43,665 nucleotides of DNA, taken from contig MHJG01000023.1 of the NCBI GenBank assembly GCA_001818695.1, positions 1 to 43,665 on the forward strand, given 5' to 3'. Made by a program: the position numbers and the translations under genes. This stretch comes from Candidatus Harrisonbacteria bacterium RIFCSPHIGHO2_02_FULL_42_16. GTDB lineage: Bacteria; Patescibacteriota; Minisyncoccia; UBA6257; 02-FULL-45-10c. The notes under the pieces were generated by a model. The model was not told the DNA's origin. It saw only the letters and a program-made list of their open reading frames with translations, and did not search any database. Below are positions 8,403-17,061 of the stretch, in pieces (position 1 is the stretch's first letter; the number at the start of each line of letters is the position of its first letter).

Positions 8403-9677
8403 ATGGAAAAGAAAGAACAAAATTTTTATGGAGTATATAATCTTCCCGGAAATAAATTTCGGCCCGGCAAAGATAAGGTATATTATGCCCAGGCGGTTTA
8501 TGGCGACGAAGAAATTGAAGCGGTGGTTCAATGTCTTAAAGAGGGTTGGCTGGGTATGGGTAAATATGTGGCGGAATTTCAGGATAAGGTGGCCAAGATT
8601 TTTGGCAAGCAGTATGGCGTGGTGGTTAATTCCGGTTCTTCAGCAAATTACGCGGCTTTAAAGGCCTTGAATTTGCCGGTTGGCAGTGAAGTGATTACCC
8701 CGGCCTGCACCTTTGCCACCACTTTTAGCACAATAGTTTTAAATAATTTATTGCCAGTGGTGGCAGATTCTGATTTAGGAACTTACAACTTAGACCTTTC
8801 CAAATTAGAAGCGATGCTTTCGAATAAGACGCGGGCCGTAATCGTGCCGCATACCCTTGGCAATTTAAATGACATGGCAACGCTTTCTAAGTTTTGTAAA
8901 AAGCATAATTTATATTTAATTGAAGATAGTTGCGATACTATCGGCGGTCAATTTAGCGGTCAGCCAACCGGCGTCTGGAGCGATATTACCACTGCCAGTT
9001 TTTACGCTTCGCATCATATCACTGCGGCTGGCGGAGGCGGGATTGTTTGCATTAATGACTCGGAATTGGCTCGGCATGTCTATGCTTATCGGGAATGGGG
9101 CCGGGCGGCTCAGCATGACAGCGAAGAGCTGGATTTTCGGTTTACCGCGGAACATACCGGCGTTCATTATGATAAGAAATTCACCTATACCCATATGGGC
9201 CATAATTTAAAGCCGGTAGAAGTAATGTTTGCCTTTGGTTTAGTGCAATTAAAAAAATTGCCGGAAGTGGTAGAAACTCGCAGAAAAGTTTTTGAGTCCC
9301 TGCGTAACTTTTTTAAGAATTACGAAGAATATTTTATTTTGCCGGAGGAGCACCCGGACGCCAAAGTTACCTGGCTTGCTTTCCCGCTTACTATTCGGGA
9401 CGGCGCGCCTTTTGAGCGGTTTGAGTTATTAAAATTTTTAGAAGACCGGAATATTCAAACCCGGCTTTTATTCGCCGGCAATATCTTGCGGCACCCGGCC
9501 TATAAAAATGTTCCTTGCCGCGTGGTTGGTGATTTAACTAATGCTGATAAAATCATGAGAGATTCTTTGGTTATTGGCGCCCATCAAGGCATGACCGCGG
9601 AAATGGTTGATTATGTAAAAGCCACTTTTGAAGAATTTTTAAAAAAAGATAGATCTCCCAAAACCACCTTTGTTTAA
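8403..9677 (+). CDS. PMP-dependent sugar-nucleotide 3-dehydratase homologue (ColD/RfbH-type, DegT fold, catalytic Lys replaced by His)
   Basis: The 424-residue DegT-fold protein has VVNSGSSANYAALKAL, ITPACTFATTFSTI and LIEDSCDTIGG. At the Schiff-base lysine position it reads SFYASHHITAAGGGG, so H204 replaces Lys. His at this position is the hallmark of CDP-4-keto-6-deoxyglucose-3-dehydrase (RfbH/E1) and GDP-4-keto-6-deoxymannose-3-dehydratase (ColD), which remove the C3 hydroxyl of 4-keto sugars using PMP. The cysteine cluster that binds [2Fe-2S] in RfbH, expected just after WGR, is absent here (WGRAAQHDSEELDF), which is closer to ColD in logic, although length and THMGHNLKPVE resemble RfbH. 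The 3-dehydratase role is inferred from these residues. Confidence 0.85.
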   Translation: MEKKEQNFYGVYNLPGNKFRPGKDKVYYAQAVYGDEEIEAVVQCLKEGWLGMGKYVAEFQDKVAKIFGKQYGVVVNSGSSANYAALKALNLPVGSEVITPACTFATTFSTIVLNNLLPVVADSDLGTYNLDLSKLEAMLSNKTRAVIVPHTLGNLNDMATLSKFCKKHNLYLIEDSCDTIGGQFSGQPTGVWSDITTASFYASHHITAAGGGGIVCINDSELARHVYAYREWGRAAQHDSEELDFRFTAEHTGVHYDKKFTYTHMGHNLKPVEVMFAFGLVQLKKLPEVVETRRKVFESLRNFFKNYEEYFILPEEHPDAKVTWLAFPLTIRDGAPFERFELLKFLEDRNIQTRLLFAGNILRHPAYKNVPCRVVGDLTNADKIMRDSLVIGAHQGMTAEMVDYVKATFEEFLKKDRSPKTTFV

Positions 9678-9704
9678 ATAAGACAATTAAGATAGTATTG
9701 AATA

Positions 9705-11876
9705 ATGCCACAGGCGCTTTTATGGATTATAAGAGGAGGACTTTTTATAGTTCCTTTTATTCCGCTTTATATTTCTAAGGTACTTTTTTTCCCGTACATA
9801 ACTGGAAAGGCCTTTGTTTTTCGAATAATCGTAGAAATTGTTTTTGCGGCATGGCTTTTTTTAGCTTTTTATTATAAAGAATATCGGCCAAAGAAAACCC
9901 CGCTTTTAATTGCCTTGGCTGTTTTTATTGCCGTGGTTGCGCTGGCGACTATTTTCGGAGTTAACCCGGCAAAAAGTTTTTGGTCTAATTATGAGCGGAT
10001 GGAGGGTTTGGCGGCTTATTTACATTTCTTTGCTTATTTTTTGGTTCTCACTAATGTTTTTAAAAAATCTGATTGGAAAATATTTTTTAATCTTTTTGTT
10101 GCCACCGGCATCTATGAGAATGTTTATGTTTTACTTCAGCGATTGGGATATTTATTATCGCCGCAAGGCGGTGTGAGAACCGACGGCACTATCGGCAACC
10201 CGACTTATTTAGCGGCTTATTTGATATTTATTTTAGGATTTTGCTTATGGCTTTTGATTAATACCGATAATAAAGCGGCTAAATATTTTTACGGAATGGC
10301 CGGATTATTTACGGCGATGTCAATTTATTTTACGGCTAGCCGGGGACCGACCTTAGCTTTATTAATTGGTTCCATAGCGGCGACCCTGATTTACTTATAC
10401 CTAAAACCGCCCGTAACTATTTATGGTTGGTCGGTTAAAAAAATGGCGGCGGCGTTTTTGGTATTGCTAATTTTGATTCCTGGCGGCCTTTGGTTATTGC
10501 GCGATAATCCGTTGGTAAAAAGCAGCCCTTCGCTCAATCGGCTTACTTCCTTATCTTTTAAAGAAAGGACCATTATGTCCAGATTTACTATTTGGAGTAT
10601 GAGTTGGGAAGGATTCAAAGAGCGTCCGATATTGGGCTGGGGGCCAGGTAATTATGACCTTGTTTTTTCCAAGTATTTTAAGCCGGAGCTTTGGCGGCAG
10701 GAGCCGTGGTTTGACCGTTCCCATAATATTATTTTTGATTGGCTGATTAATGCCGGTTTTTTGGGACTTTTAAGTTATTTTGGAATTTGGGTGTCAACAA
10801 TTTATTTGCTGTGGCGGCATTTTAAAAATAGATATTGGTCTTTGGAAAATTCGCTTTTAATTTTTACTATCCTATTGGTTTATTTGGCGCAAAACTTTTT
10901 TGTTTTTGACCAGATCGCGACTTATATCTGTTTTTTTGCAGTTCTTGCTTATATTAATAGTTTTTCTGTTCAGGAAATTAAGGAAACTGCTGTTGCGCCG
11001 GTTAGCCGAGGGCAGAGTGATTGGCCGGTGATAGCCGTTGTTTTATTGGTGCCGCTAGTTTTAATTATGTATGTTATAAATATCAGGCCCCTTCAGGTTA
11101 ATTTAAATCTTTTGGGGGGGTTGGCAACGGCTAATAATGTTCCGCTGGCTTTTGAGAAATTTATTAAAGCGCTGTCTTACAATACTTTGGGGAAAGAAGA
11201 GGTTAGAGAACAATTGATAAGATTTTCTTTAAGCGCCGGAGCATCGCCGGAATTAAGCCCGGATTTCCGCGATAAAATTTTACGTCGGGCAATTGAAGAA
11301 GCCCAAAAAGGCGTTGTGGAAAACCCAATGGATCCGCGAGCCCATTTATTTTTAGGGACGATCTATCAAAAAGTCGGTTTATCTGACCAAGCGATTTCAG
11401 TTTTTAATAAAGCGATGGAATTATCTCCGCAAAAACAACAAATTTATTTTGAAATCGCCGACATTTATTTTCAGAGGGGTGATTTTCGAAGCGCTATAGA
11501 ACTTTTGAAAACAGCTTTAGAATTAGACCCTTCTTATGATCAGGCCAGGTTGAACTTGGCGGTGGCTTATATTTTAAACGGCAGGCAACCAGAAGCTGAT
11601 GAAGTGTTAATATCGGGCTTTGGTACTGTCGAGGTTCCTAGTCCGATTTTAGTAACGATTTATTCTCGGGTGAAAGATTATAATCGGCTGGTTGGCATCT
11701 GGAAAGTCATTGCTAAGAATACCCCGCAGGATTTGAATTATCGGAAAAGTTTAGCCGGCGCCCATCTTTTAGCTAATCAAAAACCGGAGGCGATAAAAGC
11801 ATTGGAACAAGTAATAAAAGATTTCCCAGAGTTTAAAGCGGAAGGCGAGAATCTTATTAAGGATATTAAAAATTAA
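9705..11876 (+). CDS. O-antigen ligase/polymerase family (Wzy_C) membrane protein with C-terminal TPRs
   Basis: The 723-residue protein has about a dozen hydrophobic segments over residues 1-470, with the periplasmic-loop signature RFTIWSMSWEGFKERPILGWGPGNY and DRSHNIIFDWLINAGFLG of the O-antigen ligase (WaaL/Wzy_C) family. Residues about 540-720 carry tetratricopeptide-like repeats (PRAHLFLGTIYQKVGLSDQA, SFRS-like FRSAIELLKTALELDPS). Its role is likely to ligate or polymerise the surface glycan at the outer face of the membrane. It follows the dehydratase by 27 nt, so probably the same operon. No terminator is seen after it. Confidence 0.9.
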   Translation: MPQALLWIIRGGLFIVPFIPLYISKVLFFPYITGKAFVFRIIVEIVFAAWLFLAFYYKEYRPKKTPLLIALAVFIAVVALATIFGVNPAKSFWSNYERMEGLAAYLHFFAYFLVLTNVFKKSDWKIFFNLFVATGIYENVYVLLQRLGYLLSPQGGVRTDGTIGNPTYLAAYLIFILGFCLWLLINTDNKAAKYFYGMAGLFTAMSIYFTASRGPTLALLIGSIAATLIYLYLKPPVTIYGWSVKKMAAAFLVLLILIPGGLWLLRDNPLVKSSPSLNRLTSLSFKERTIMSRFTIWSMSWEGFKERPILGWGPGNYDLVFSKYFKPELWRQEPWFDRSHNIIFDWLINAGFLGLLSYFGIWVSTIYLLWRHFKNRYWSLENSLLIFTILLVYLAQNFFVFDQIATYICFFAVLAYINSFSVQEIKETAVAPVSRGQSDWPVIAVVLLVPLVLIMYVINIRPLQVNLNLLGGLATANNVPLAFEKFIKALSYNTLGKEEVREQLIRFSLSAGASPELSPDFRDKILRRAIEEAQKGVVENPMDPRAHLFLGTIYQKVGLSDQAISVFNKAMELSPQKQQIYFEIADIYFQRGDFRSAIELLKTALELDPSYDQARLNLAVAYILNGRQPEADEVLISGFGTVEVPSPILVTIYSRVKDYNRLVGIWKVIAKNTPQDLNYRKSLAGAHLLANQKPEAIKALEQVIKDFPEFKAEGENLIKDIKN

Positions 11877-12032
11877 AAATAGCAGAGCGAAAAAAGTTAT
11901 CCACACCCCCCTAGTTTTCTTATTATCTAAATAATTTTATACTAATAACATTATTAAAAAATTAAAAATAAGGTCGCAAAATAAATTTAGGTTATTTCAT
12001 CTCGTTTTAAGATATCGGGATGAAAAAATATT
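11877..12032. other. AT-rich intergenic region with a single DnaA-box-like 9-mer
   Basis: The 156-nt gap contains one TTATCCACA (11897-11905), a perfect match to the E. coli DnaA box, followed by a C-run. A weak inverted pair tttcatc/gatgaaa (11995-12001, 12019-12025) precedes ATG 12033. No Shine-Dalgarno is visible. Confidence 0.4.
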
Positions 12033-12998
12033 ATGAATAAAAGTAATGTTTTAACCAAAACACAGCAGTACTTTGTTGTCATTTTGGCAGTTGTTCTTTC
12101 TTTATTGGTCGTATGGTCGGCGGTTTCTGGCGCCACCACAATTAGTTCAAATATTAGCACGGGTGGTACTTTGACCGTTACCGGCGTAAGCACGCTTACT
12201 GGCCTCGCTACTATGAATGGCGGTATCTCTGCAGCTTCTTCAACGATTCATGGAAAGCTATCTCTTACTGGCGGATTAAACGCTTCTTCTACTGCTACTT
12301 CTACCTATTCTAATGGAATTCGGCTTTATGGCGGTTGTTTCACATTAGTAGATGGAACTTGTTTGGGAGCAACCAGTACTACTTCTAGTGTTAATACCTT
12401 CACTGGTGAACAAAATTTTACAGTAGGTTTTGTATCATCTGGCGCTTCTTCTACGGTAGCCAGTACTTTGGCAGTCGGCGGTCAGCTTCAGGCCTCGACT
12501 ACTTTGATAGTGAATAGCTTGTCGACTTTTACCGGCGGATTTATTTCTTCTGCTTCTTCAACTGTGGCTGGCGCTTTTAAAGTTTCTAGCGTTCTGAATG
12601 CATCTTCTACTTTGACAGTTGCTGGAATTTCTTACTTTGATTCGCTTGCTAACTTAACCGGCGGCTTTATCTCCGGCGCTTCTTCCACTGCAATTAGCTA
12701 CTTAAATGTTACCGGTCAATTAAACGCCTCCACCACTTTATCGGTAACCGGAACAGCTCAATTCTTTAATAGTCTTACTACTGCTACCAGCACTGCCACT
12801 ACTACTCTTGCTTTGCAAGCAGATTCTAATGGTGTTGCTAACCAGAATGAAGGCGCCTGCCTTCAGCTTAGAGGTACTAATGGCAATGTTTATAGGATGT
12901 ATATTGGTACTGCTGATAACGAGATTTTGAATGCGACTACTTCTGCTCGCGGATCCGGATCATTCTTTGCAATTTGGGAGCCAGGGACTTGCCAATAG
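12033..12998 (+). CDS. Secreted/membrane-anchored Ser/Thr/Gly-rich repeat protein
   Basis: The 321-residue protein has an N-terminal hydrophobic helix (about residues 13-33, FVVILAVVLSLLVVWSAVSG) that is a signal peptide or anchor. Residues 40-265 are made of roughly 40-residue repeats built from GGFISSASSTV, QLNASSTLTVTG and similar strings. The pattern suggests stacked beta strands (beta-solenoid or stalk), but this is inferred from the repeat spacing only. The C-terminus (ACLQLRGTNGNVYRMYI...FAIWEPGTCQ) is a short globular cap. No enzyme motif is seen. The next gene also encodes a secreted cell-wall protein, so a surface or pilus-like role is plausible. Confidence 0.7.
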   Translation: MNKSNVLTKTQQYFVVILAVVLSLLVVWSAVSGATTISSNISTGGTLTVTGVSTLTGLATMNGGISAASSTIHGKLSLTGGLNASSTATSTYSNGIRLYGGCFTLVDGTCLGATSTTSSVNTFTGEQNFTVGFVSSGASSTVASTLAVGGQLQASTTLIVNSLSTFTGGFISSASSTVAGAFKVSSVLNASSTLTVAGISYFDSLANLTGGFISGASSTAISYLNVTGQLNASTTLSVTGTAQFFNSLTTATSTATTTLALQADSNGVANQNEGACLQLRGTNGNVYRMYIGTADNEILNATTSARGSGSFFAIWEPGTCQ

Positions 12999-13041
12999 TA
13001 AATTAAGTAAGATTGTAAATTTAAATTTCGTTTAATAACTT

Positions 13042-14076
13042 ATGAAAAAATTCGTATCAATTTTGGTCGGATTGATGGTTTTGCCTTTGCTTGTTTTTGG
13101 CGCGGCATACGACGCCACTCTTAGCAATACCGACGCTAAAATTACTATCGGTAGCAATACCTTTACCATAACTGGCAGAGATTCTTTAATGGACAGCATA
13201 ACGGTTAGTGATACTGATATTTCTATTACTACTACTGCCGGTATTTTCTTCCAACTGACCTCTGCGGATAAGCTGAATTTTACGGTTTCGCCATCCGAAT
13301 ATAAAACCCGTTTTGAATGTCAGTCTACTCAGTCAATTATGACCGTTGAGGCCCATCAGAGCATAAGCGCTACTATAACTGTTACTCCTGGATCTGCTTG
13401 TACTAGTGATAGCGGAGGCGGAGGTGGCGGTGGCGGTGGAAGTAGCGGCGGAGGCGGTTCTAGTTATAGTTACGCCGCGACAACTCCAGCACCGGCTCCG
13501 GCACCAAGCGCATCTGTGGCTTCTTCTGTAGCTCAGCCATCGGCAGTGGCGCAGGCGGTTTCACCGGTCTTTAATAAAGATATTGTTCGTGGCACTCGAA
13601 ACGATGACGTTAAAAGGGTTCAGCAACTTCTGGCCCAGGATAAGGATATTTATCCGGAGGGACTTGCCACTGGATTTTACGGTTTGCTTACGGAAAAAGC
13701 AGTCAGGAATTTCCAGTTAAAATATGGAGTCATTAAAACCGCTACTGATTCCGGCAATGGCCGTTTAGGTCCAAAAACTAGGGCAAAGTTAGCAGAGGTG
13801 TATGGCAAGGGAACTCCGGTTTCAGCGCCAGTCGCGCCTGCTCCAGTCCCAGTCCCAGCGCCTGTATCGGCTCCGGCCACAGATAATTCTGCTATTCAAT
13901 CACAGATTCAAAATCTTTTGAAGCAAATAGAAGCATTGCAGGCCCAGCTGAAAGCGCAGCCAGCATCAACTCCGGTCCCAGCGGTAGCTCCGGCGCCTGC
14001 CCCGGCTTCAACTCCGTTATACTATGATCCTTTTGCTCCAAGACCAGGCAATCAGCAAATTCTTATTGGAACTTAA
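13042..14076 (+). CDS. Secreted peptidoglycan-binding (PG_binding_1) protein
   Basis: The 344-residue protein starts with a signal peptide (MKKFVSILVGLMVLPLLVFG). A beta-rich domain occupies about residues 21-125, followed by a Gly/Ser linker with nine consecutive Gly and an Ala/Pro-rich linker. A PG_binding_1 domain lies at about residues 174-250 (RGTRNDDVKRVQQLLAQD, GFYGLLTEKAVRNFQLKYG, GPKTRAKLAEVYG). It ends with more Pro/Ala linkers around a short coiled coil (IQNLLKQIEALQAQLKA). It probably attaches to peptidoglycan through the PG-binding fold while the N-terminal domain is displayed. It is 43 nt downstream of the repeat protein and ends at a shared terminator. Confidence 0.85.
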   Translation: MKKFVSILVGLMVLPLLVFGAAYDATLSNTDAKITIGSNTFTITGRDSLMDSITVSDTDISITTTAGIFFQLTSADKLNFTVSPSEYKTRFECQSTQSIMTVEAHQSISATITVTPGSACTSDSGGGGGGGGGSSGGGGSSYSYAATTPAPAPAPSASVASSVAQPSAVAQAVSPVFNKDIVRGTRNDDVKRVQQLLAQDKDIYPEGLATGFYGLLTEKAVRNFQLKYGVIKTATDSGNGRLGPKTRAKLAEVYGKGTPVSAPVAPAPVPVPAPVSAPATDNSAIQSQIQNLLKQIEALQAQLKAQPASTPVPAVAPAPAPASTPLYYDPFAPRPGNQQILIGT

Positions 14077-14097
14077 ATCCTATAAAATTTCTTGAGA

Positions 14098-14134
14098 TAA
14101 TAATTCCCCGTACCTATCGGGGGATTATTATTTT
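14098..14134. terminator. Hairpin between convergent genes
   Basis: taataattcccc (14098-14109) pairs with gggg-attatta (14120-14130) with one bulged base, then a T-rich run. The stop codon of the leftward flippase (14114-14116) lies in the loop. It is likely to end transcription of the rightward gene. Confidence 0.7.
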
Positions 14135-15385
14135 TTCTAATTTCCACCATATGAAAGAGTTGGCAATTAGTTGCGTGAATACCGTGGCAATCGCGCAGCC
14201 GGCTATTCCGTAATTGGGTATTAAAACAAGGTCTAAAATAATATTGCCAAACGCGCCGAGAGCGGAAAAAACAATGAAATTTTTTTGCTGGTCGGCGGCT
14301 AAACTGGCATTAGTAATTATTGCCGAAGGGAAAATTATTAAAACGGTAGTGATTAGGATTTGAAACGGCAATACGGCATTTTGGTATTCTTTTCCAAAAA
14401 GCAAGTTGATAATTATATCTCCGAATAGTATTCCGATGATTGCGATTGGCAAGGCGGCGGCAACAGAAATTTTCAAAGCGTTTTTTAAAAAGATTTTAAA
14501 CCCTTCTTTATTTTCTTTTGCCATTCGGCTTAAATTTGGAAATAAGCTTACCGCGAATAAGGCGGGAAGCACGTATAGAAGCTGTACCGGTCGTTGGGCT
14601 GCGGAATAAAATCCTACTTCCGCCGCGTTTTGGAACCAGCCGATAATAATCATATCGGTATTTATCATAATGGCGCCGAGAGAACTGGCCAAAGCAAACG
14701 GCCAGGCGGTTTTAAGCAACGGCCATAACAGCGTTTTGTCAAAATAATTGAAAATATCTTTAAAGTAATTTTTAAGCTGCAGGGCAATCAGTAAAAAGCC
14801 AAGCGTCACAGCAACGGCGTAGCTTACAGTCAGCGCTTTTGAAGTTTGGTATAAAAAAAGCGCGGCAAATCCTAAAATGGAAATAAAAAAATTAGTGGCG
14901 ATTTCATTCAACCCCTCAATCTGCATTTTTTCTTGGGAGCGGCTGATGGTAAAGCCGAAATTCCGTAAACTGTCAAAAAGAAGGACGAATGCGATAATCG
15001 GTATAAGAGGTTTTGCTTCCGGAATTTTAGTGAGATAGGGAGCGGCAAAAATCAGCAGCGTCATTCCCGCTACCAGTAAAACTAATTTTATCGCTAATGC
15101 TGTAGAAAAATATTTTTTGCCAAGATTGGGGTTGCGGGACGCTTCTTTGGTGACAATGGCGCTGACGCCGATATCGGAAAAAATCAGCATAAAAGCCGCC
15201 AAGCCCATTGCGTAAGAAAATGCTCCCCAGCTGGCTGGTCCGAGAATGCGCGCCGCATATATTACAACCGTAACGCGGATAAGCCGTCCGAAAATTTGCC
15301 CCGAGAAAAGCCAGAAAGTGTTTTTTGCCACGGTTTGGCCGGGATTTTTATTTTCCAGAATCAGCCCTTTGATCTTATTAAGCAT
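14114..15385 (-). CDS. Polysaccharide flippase (Wzx/RfbX, MATE-MVF superfamily)
   Basis: The 423-residue protein has about 12-14 hydrophobic segments and an N-terminal pattern typical of Wzx flippases (NTFWLFSGQIFGRLIRVTVV, ARILGPASWGAFSYAM). It probably moves lipid-linked oligosaccharide across the cytoplasmic membrane. The gene begins 1 nt after the sugar-1-phosphate transferase gene, so initiation and translocation functions are co-transcribed. Confidence 0.92.
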   Translation of the reverse strand: MLNKIKGLILENKNPGQTVAKNTFWLFSGQIFGRLIRVTVVIYAARILGPASWGAFSYAMGLAAFMLIFSDIGVSAIVTKEASRNPNLGKKYFSTALAIKLVLLVAGMTLLIFAAPYLTKIPEAKPLIPIIAFVLLFDSLRNFGFTISRSQEKMQIEGLNEIATNFFISILGFAALFLYQTSKALTVSYAVAVTLGFLLIALQLKNYFKDIFNYFDKTLLWPLLKTAWPFALASSLGAIMINTDMIIIGWFQNAAEVGFYSAAQRPVQLLYVLPALFAVSLFPNLSRMAKENKEGFKIFLKNALKISVAAALPIAIIGILFGDIIINLLFGKEYQNAVLPFQILITTVLIIFPSAIITNASLAADQQKNFIVFSALGAFGNIILDLVLIPNYGIAGCAIATVFTQLIANSFIWWKLEKIIIPR

Positions 15386-15386
15386 T

Positions 15387-16730
15387 TTAAGCGTGGTTAG
15401 TTATGAGGAATTTTATCGTTCTTAGTATGATAAGAAAATCCAGCAGAGGAGAATTATTTTTTATGTAATAAATGTCGTACTGCAGTTTTTGGTAAGAATC
15501 AATTACCGAAGCCGCGTAGCGGTAATTGATTTGCGCCCAGCCGGTAATGCCCGGCTTAGTCAAATGACGGAGGTCGTAATAGGGAAGTTCTTTACGCAAT
15601 TTTTCCACGAATTCCGGCTGTTCCGGCCGGGGACCGACAAAAGAAAGTTCGCCGCGCAGGATATTATAAAGCTGGGGTAATTCGTCAAGATGCGCCCAGC
15701 GGAGAAATTTTCCTATTTTTGTCACCCGTTCGTCCTTGTGGTAATTTGCCCATTGCGGACCGTCTTTTTCCGCGTCTTCGCGCATTGTTCGGAATTTCCA
15801 AATAATAAATTCCTTGCCGTCTTTGCCGATTCTTTTTTGGCTGAAAAAAGCGGAGCCGGGCGAAGTTAATTTTATTAAAATTGCGATTATCAGGGCCAGC
15901 GGTAAAATTATGATTGATAGAACAAAAGCAAAAATAAATTCCAATGGCGCGCTTATCAGCTCGTAAATCCGGTGTTTTTTTGCCAGATTTTCCAGAAACC
16001 AGACCTCTTCTAGTTCCGCTAATGGCACTTTTTGGAAGAGAATTTCATATAAAGTGGACAAATCAACTACCTCAATTCCCAGCAATAAGGTTCTATATAT
16101 CAGTTTTGCGGATTTGCCGTCTTTTTTAAGGTGCGCTGGAATAACCAGAGTATTAATGCGGTTGGCAACAATGATTTGGGACAGATGTTCAAACTCCTTG
16201 TCTTCCAATCCCTCTTTCATCCAATAATTCACCTGGTAGCCGAGCTGGGGATTTTTTATAAGGCAATCGTAAATTTCTGTTGCGGTTTTATTGGAGCCGA
16301 TTAACAGCAGGCGGCTTACCGGGTCGGTTTTAGCTAGCGTCCAATTATAAAAATGACGCCAGAGATAATCAGCCGAGCCGAAAATTAACAGGAAAATAGC
16401 GAGATTGGCTCTTGGCGATATGGAAAAATAAGTCAATACTCCATAAAAGAAAATCGCCGCGATGGCCGTGTTGATTAAATTAGTCGCCCAGAATTTCTTT
16501 TTAAATTCCAGATTGTTTTTAAGCGCTGGCAAGGCATAAAGACCGGCAATGTAATACACGGCAATCCAAATTATAAAAACCAGCGTGAACGGTTCAAGGT
16601 GCTGATTAAATAATTTTGAATAGAAAAAATTTCCGTAGCGGACCCAGAGAGTCAGGGCGAGGGCTATATATAAAATGGCGATATCGCCGATTATTAAAGC
16701 GATTTGTTTTAACCTGGACAGAGTATTCAT
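15387..16730 (-). CDS. Undecaprenyl-phosphate sugar-1-phosphate transferase (WbaP/polyprenyl glycosylphosphotransferase)
   Basis: The 447-residue protein has four to five N-terminal membrane helices, a Rossmann-like middle domain (LLLIGSNKTATEIYDCL), a further hydrophobic segment, and the conserved transferase domain from about residue 255. The domain includes TSPGSAFFSQKRIGKDGKEF, WKFRTMREDAEKDGP, LDELPQLYNILRGELSFVGP and TKPGITGWAQINYRY. This initiates glycan assembly by placing a sugar-1-phosphate on the polyprenyl carrier. It is the first gene of the leftward pair with the flippase; its promoter region faces the divergent glutaredoxin gene. Confidence 0.94.
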   Translation of the reverse strand: MNTLSRLKQIALIIGDIAILYIALALTLWVRYGNFFYSKLFNQHLEPFTLVFIIWIAVYYIAGLYALPALKNNLEFKKKFWATNLINTAIAAIFFYGVLTYFSISPRANLAIFLLIFGSADYLWRHFYNWTLAKTDPVSRLLLIGSNKTATEIYDCLIKNPQLGYQVNYWMKEGLEDKEFEHLSQIIVANRINTLVIPAHLKKDGKSAKLIYRTLLLGIEVVDLSTLYEILFQKVPLAELEEVWFLENLAKKHRIYELISAPLEFIFAFVLSIIILPLALIIAILIKLTSPGSAFFSQKRIGKDGKEFIIWKFRTMREDAEKDGPQWANYHKDERVTKIGKFLRWAHLDELPQLYNILRGELSFVGPRPEQPEFVEKLRKELPYYDLRHLTKPGITGWAQINYRYAASVIDSYQKLQYDIYYIKNNSPLLDFLIILRTIKFLITNHA

Positions 16731-16773
16731 TTGCCGTGCAATTATATAATTATAACATTAGGCAAAATCATTA

Positions 16774-16782
16774 TGTTATAAT
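16774..16782 (+). promoter_or_regulatory. Extended -10 promoter in the divergent sugar-transferase/glutaredoxin spacer
   Basis: TGTTATAAT is an extended -10 (TGn-TATAAT) lying inside a perfect 8-bp inverted repeat, atcattat/ataatgat (16767-16774, 16778-16785). A clear -35 is not visible. The rest of the 16731-16821 spacer is AT-rich and also carries TATAAT-like sequence on the other strand for the leftward operon. Confidence 0.55.
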
Positions 16783-16821
16783 GATGGTAAGATTAAAAGT
16801 CATATAAGTTTTTTAAACAAT

Positions 16822-17058
16822 ATGCCGGAAGTAATAATTTATAGCACGCCGACTTGCGTTTATTGCAAGATGGCAAAAGAATTTTTCAAAAAAAATAATG
16901 TCCGGTATGCCGAGCATAATGTGGCAGAGGATGATGCGGCGCGTGAAGAAATGGTTAATAAATCTCATCAGCTTGGCGTGCCGGTGATTGATATAAATGG
17001 AGAGATTCATGTCGGCTTTAACCGCTCGGAATTAGAAAAAGCGTTAGGATTGAGATAA
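16822..17058 (+). CDS. Glutaredoxin-like protein (NrdH/YruB type)
   Basis: This 78-residue thioredoxin-fold protein has the redox motif C12-V-Y-C15 after VIIYSTPT, the cis-Pro segment LGVPVIDI and the C-terminal GFNRSELEKALGL typical of NrdH/YruB glutaredoxin-like proteins. It probably carries electrons from the adjacent thioredoxin reductase (3 nt downstream) to ribonucleotide reductase or peroxide/thiol targets. Confidence 0.9.
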   Translation: MPEVIIYSTPTCVYCKMAKEFFKKNNVRYAEHNVAEDDAAREEMVNKSHQLGVPVIDINGEIHVGFNRSELEKALGLR

Positions 17059-17061
17059 TAA

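Noticed and set aside
8296-8661. A 121-residue open frame overlapping the dehydratase gene
   Set aside because: It overlaps the well-supported DegT-fold frame and its promoter; sequence is shadow-like (Trp/Arg-rich).
11897-11905. Perfect DnaA box TTATCCACA as a sign of oriC
   Set aside because: Only one copy, with no AT-rich unwinding cluster, dnaA or dnaN nearby; a single 9-mer occurs by chance.
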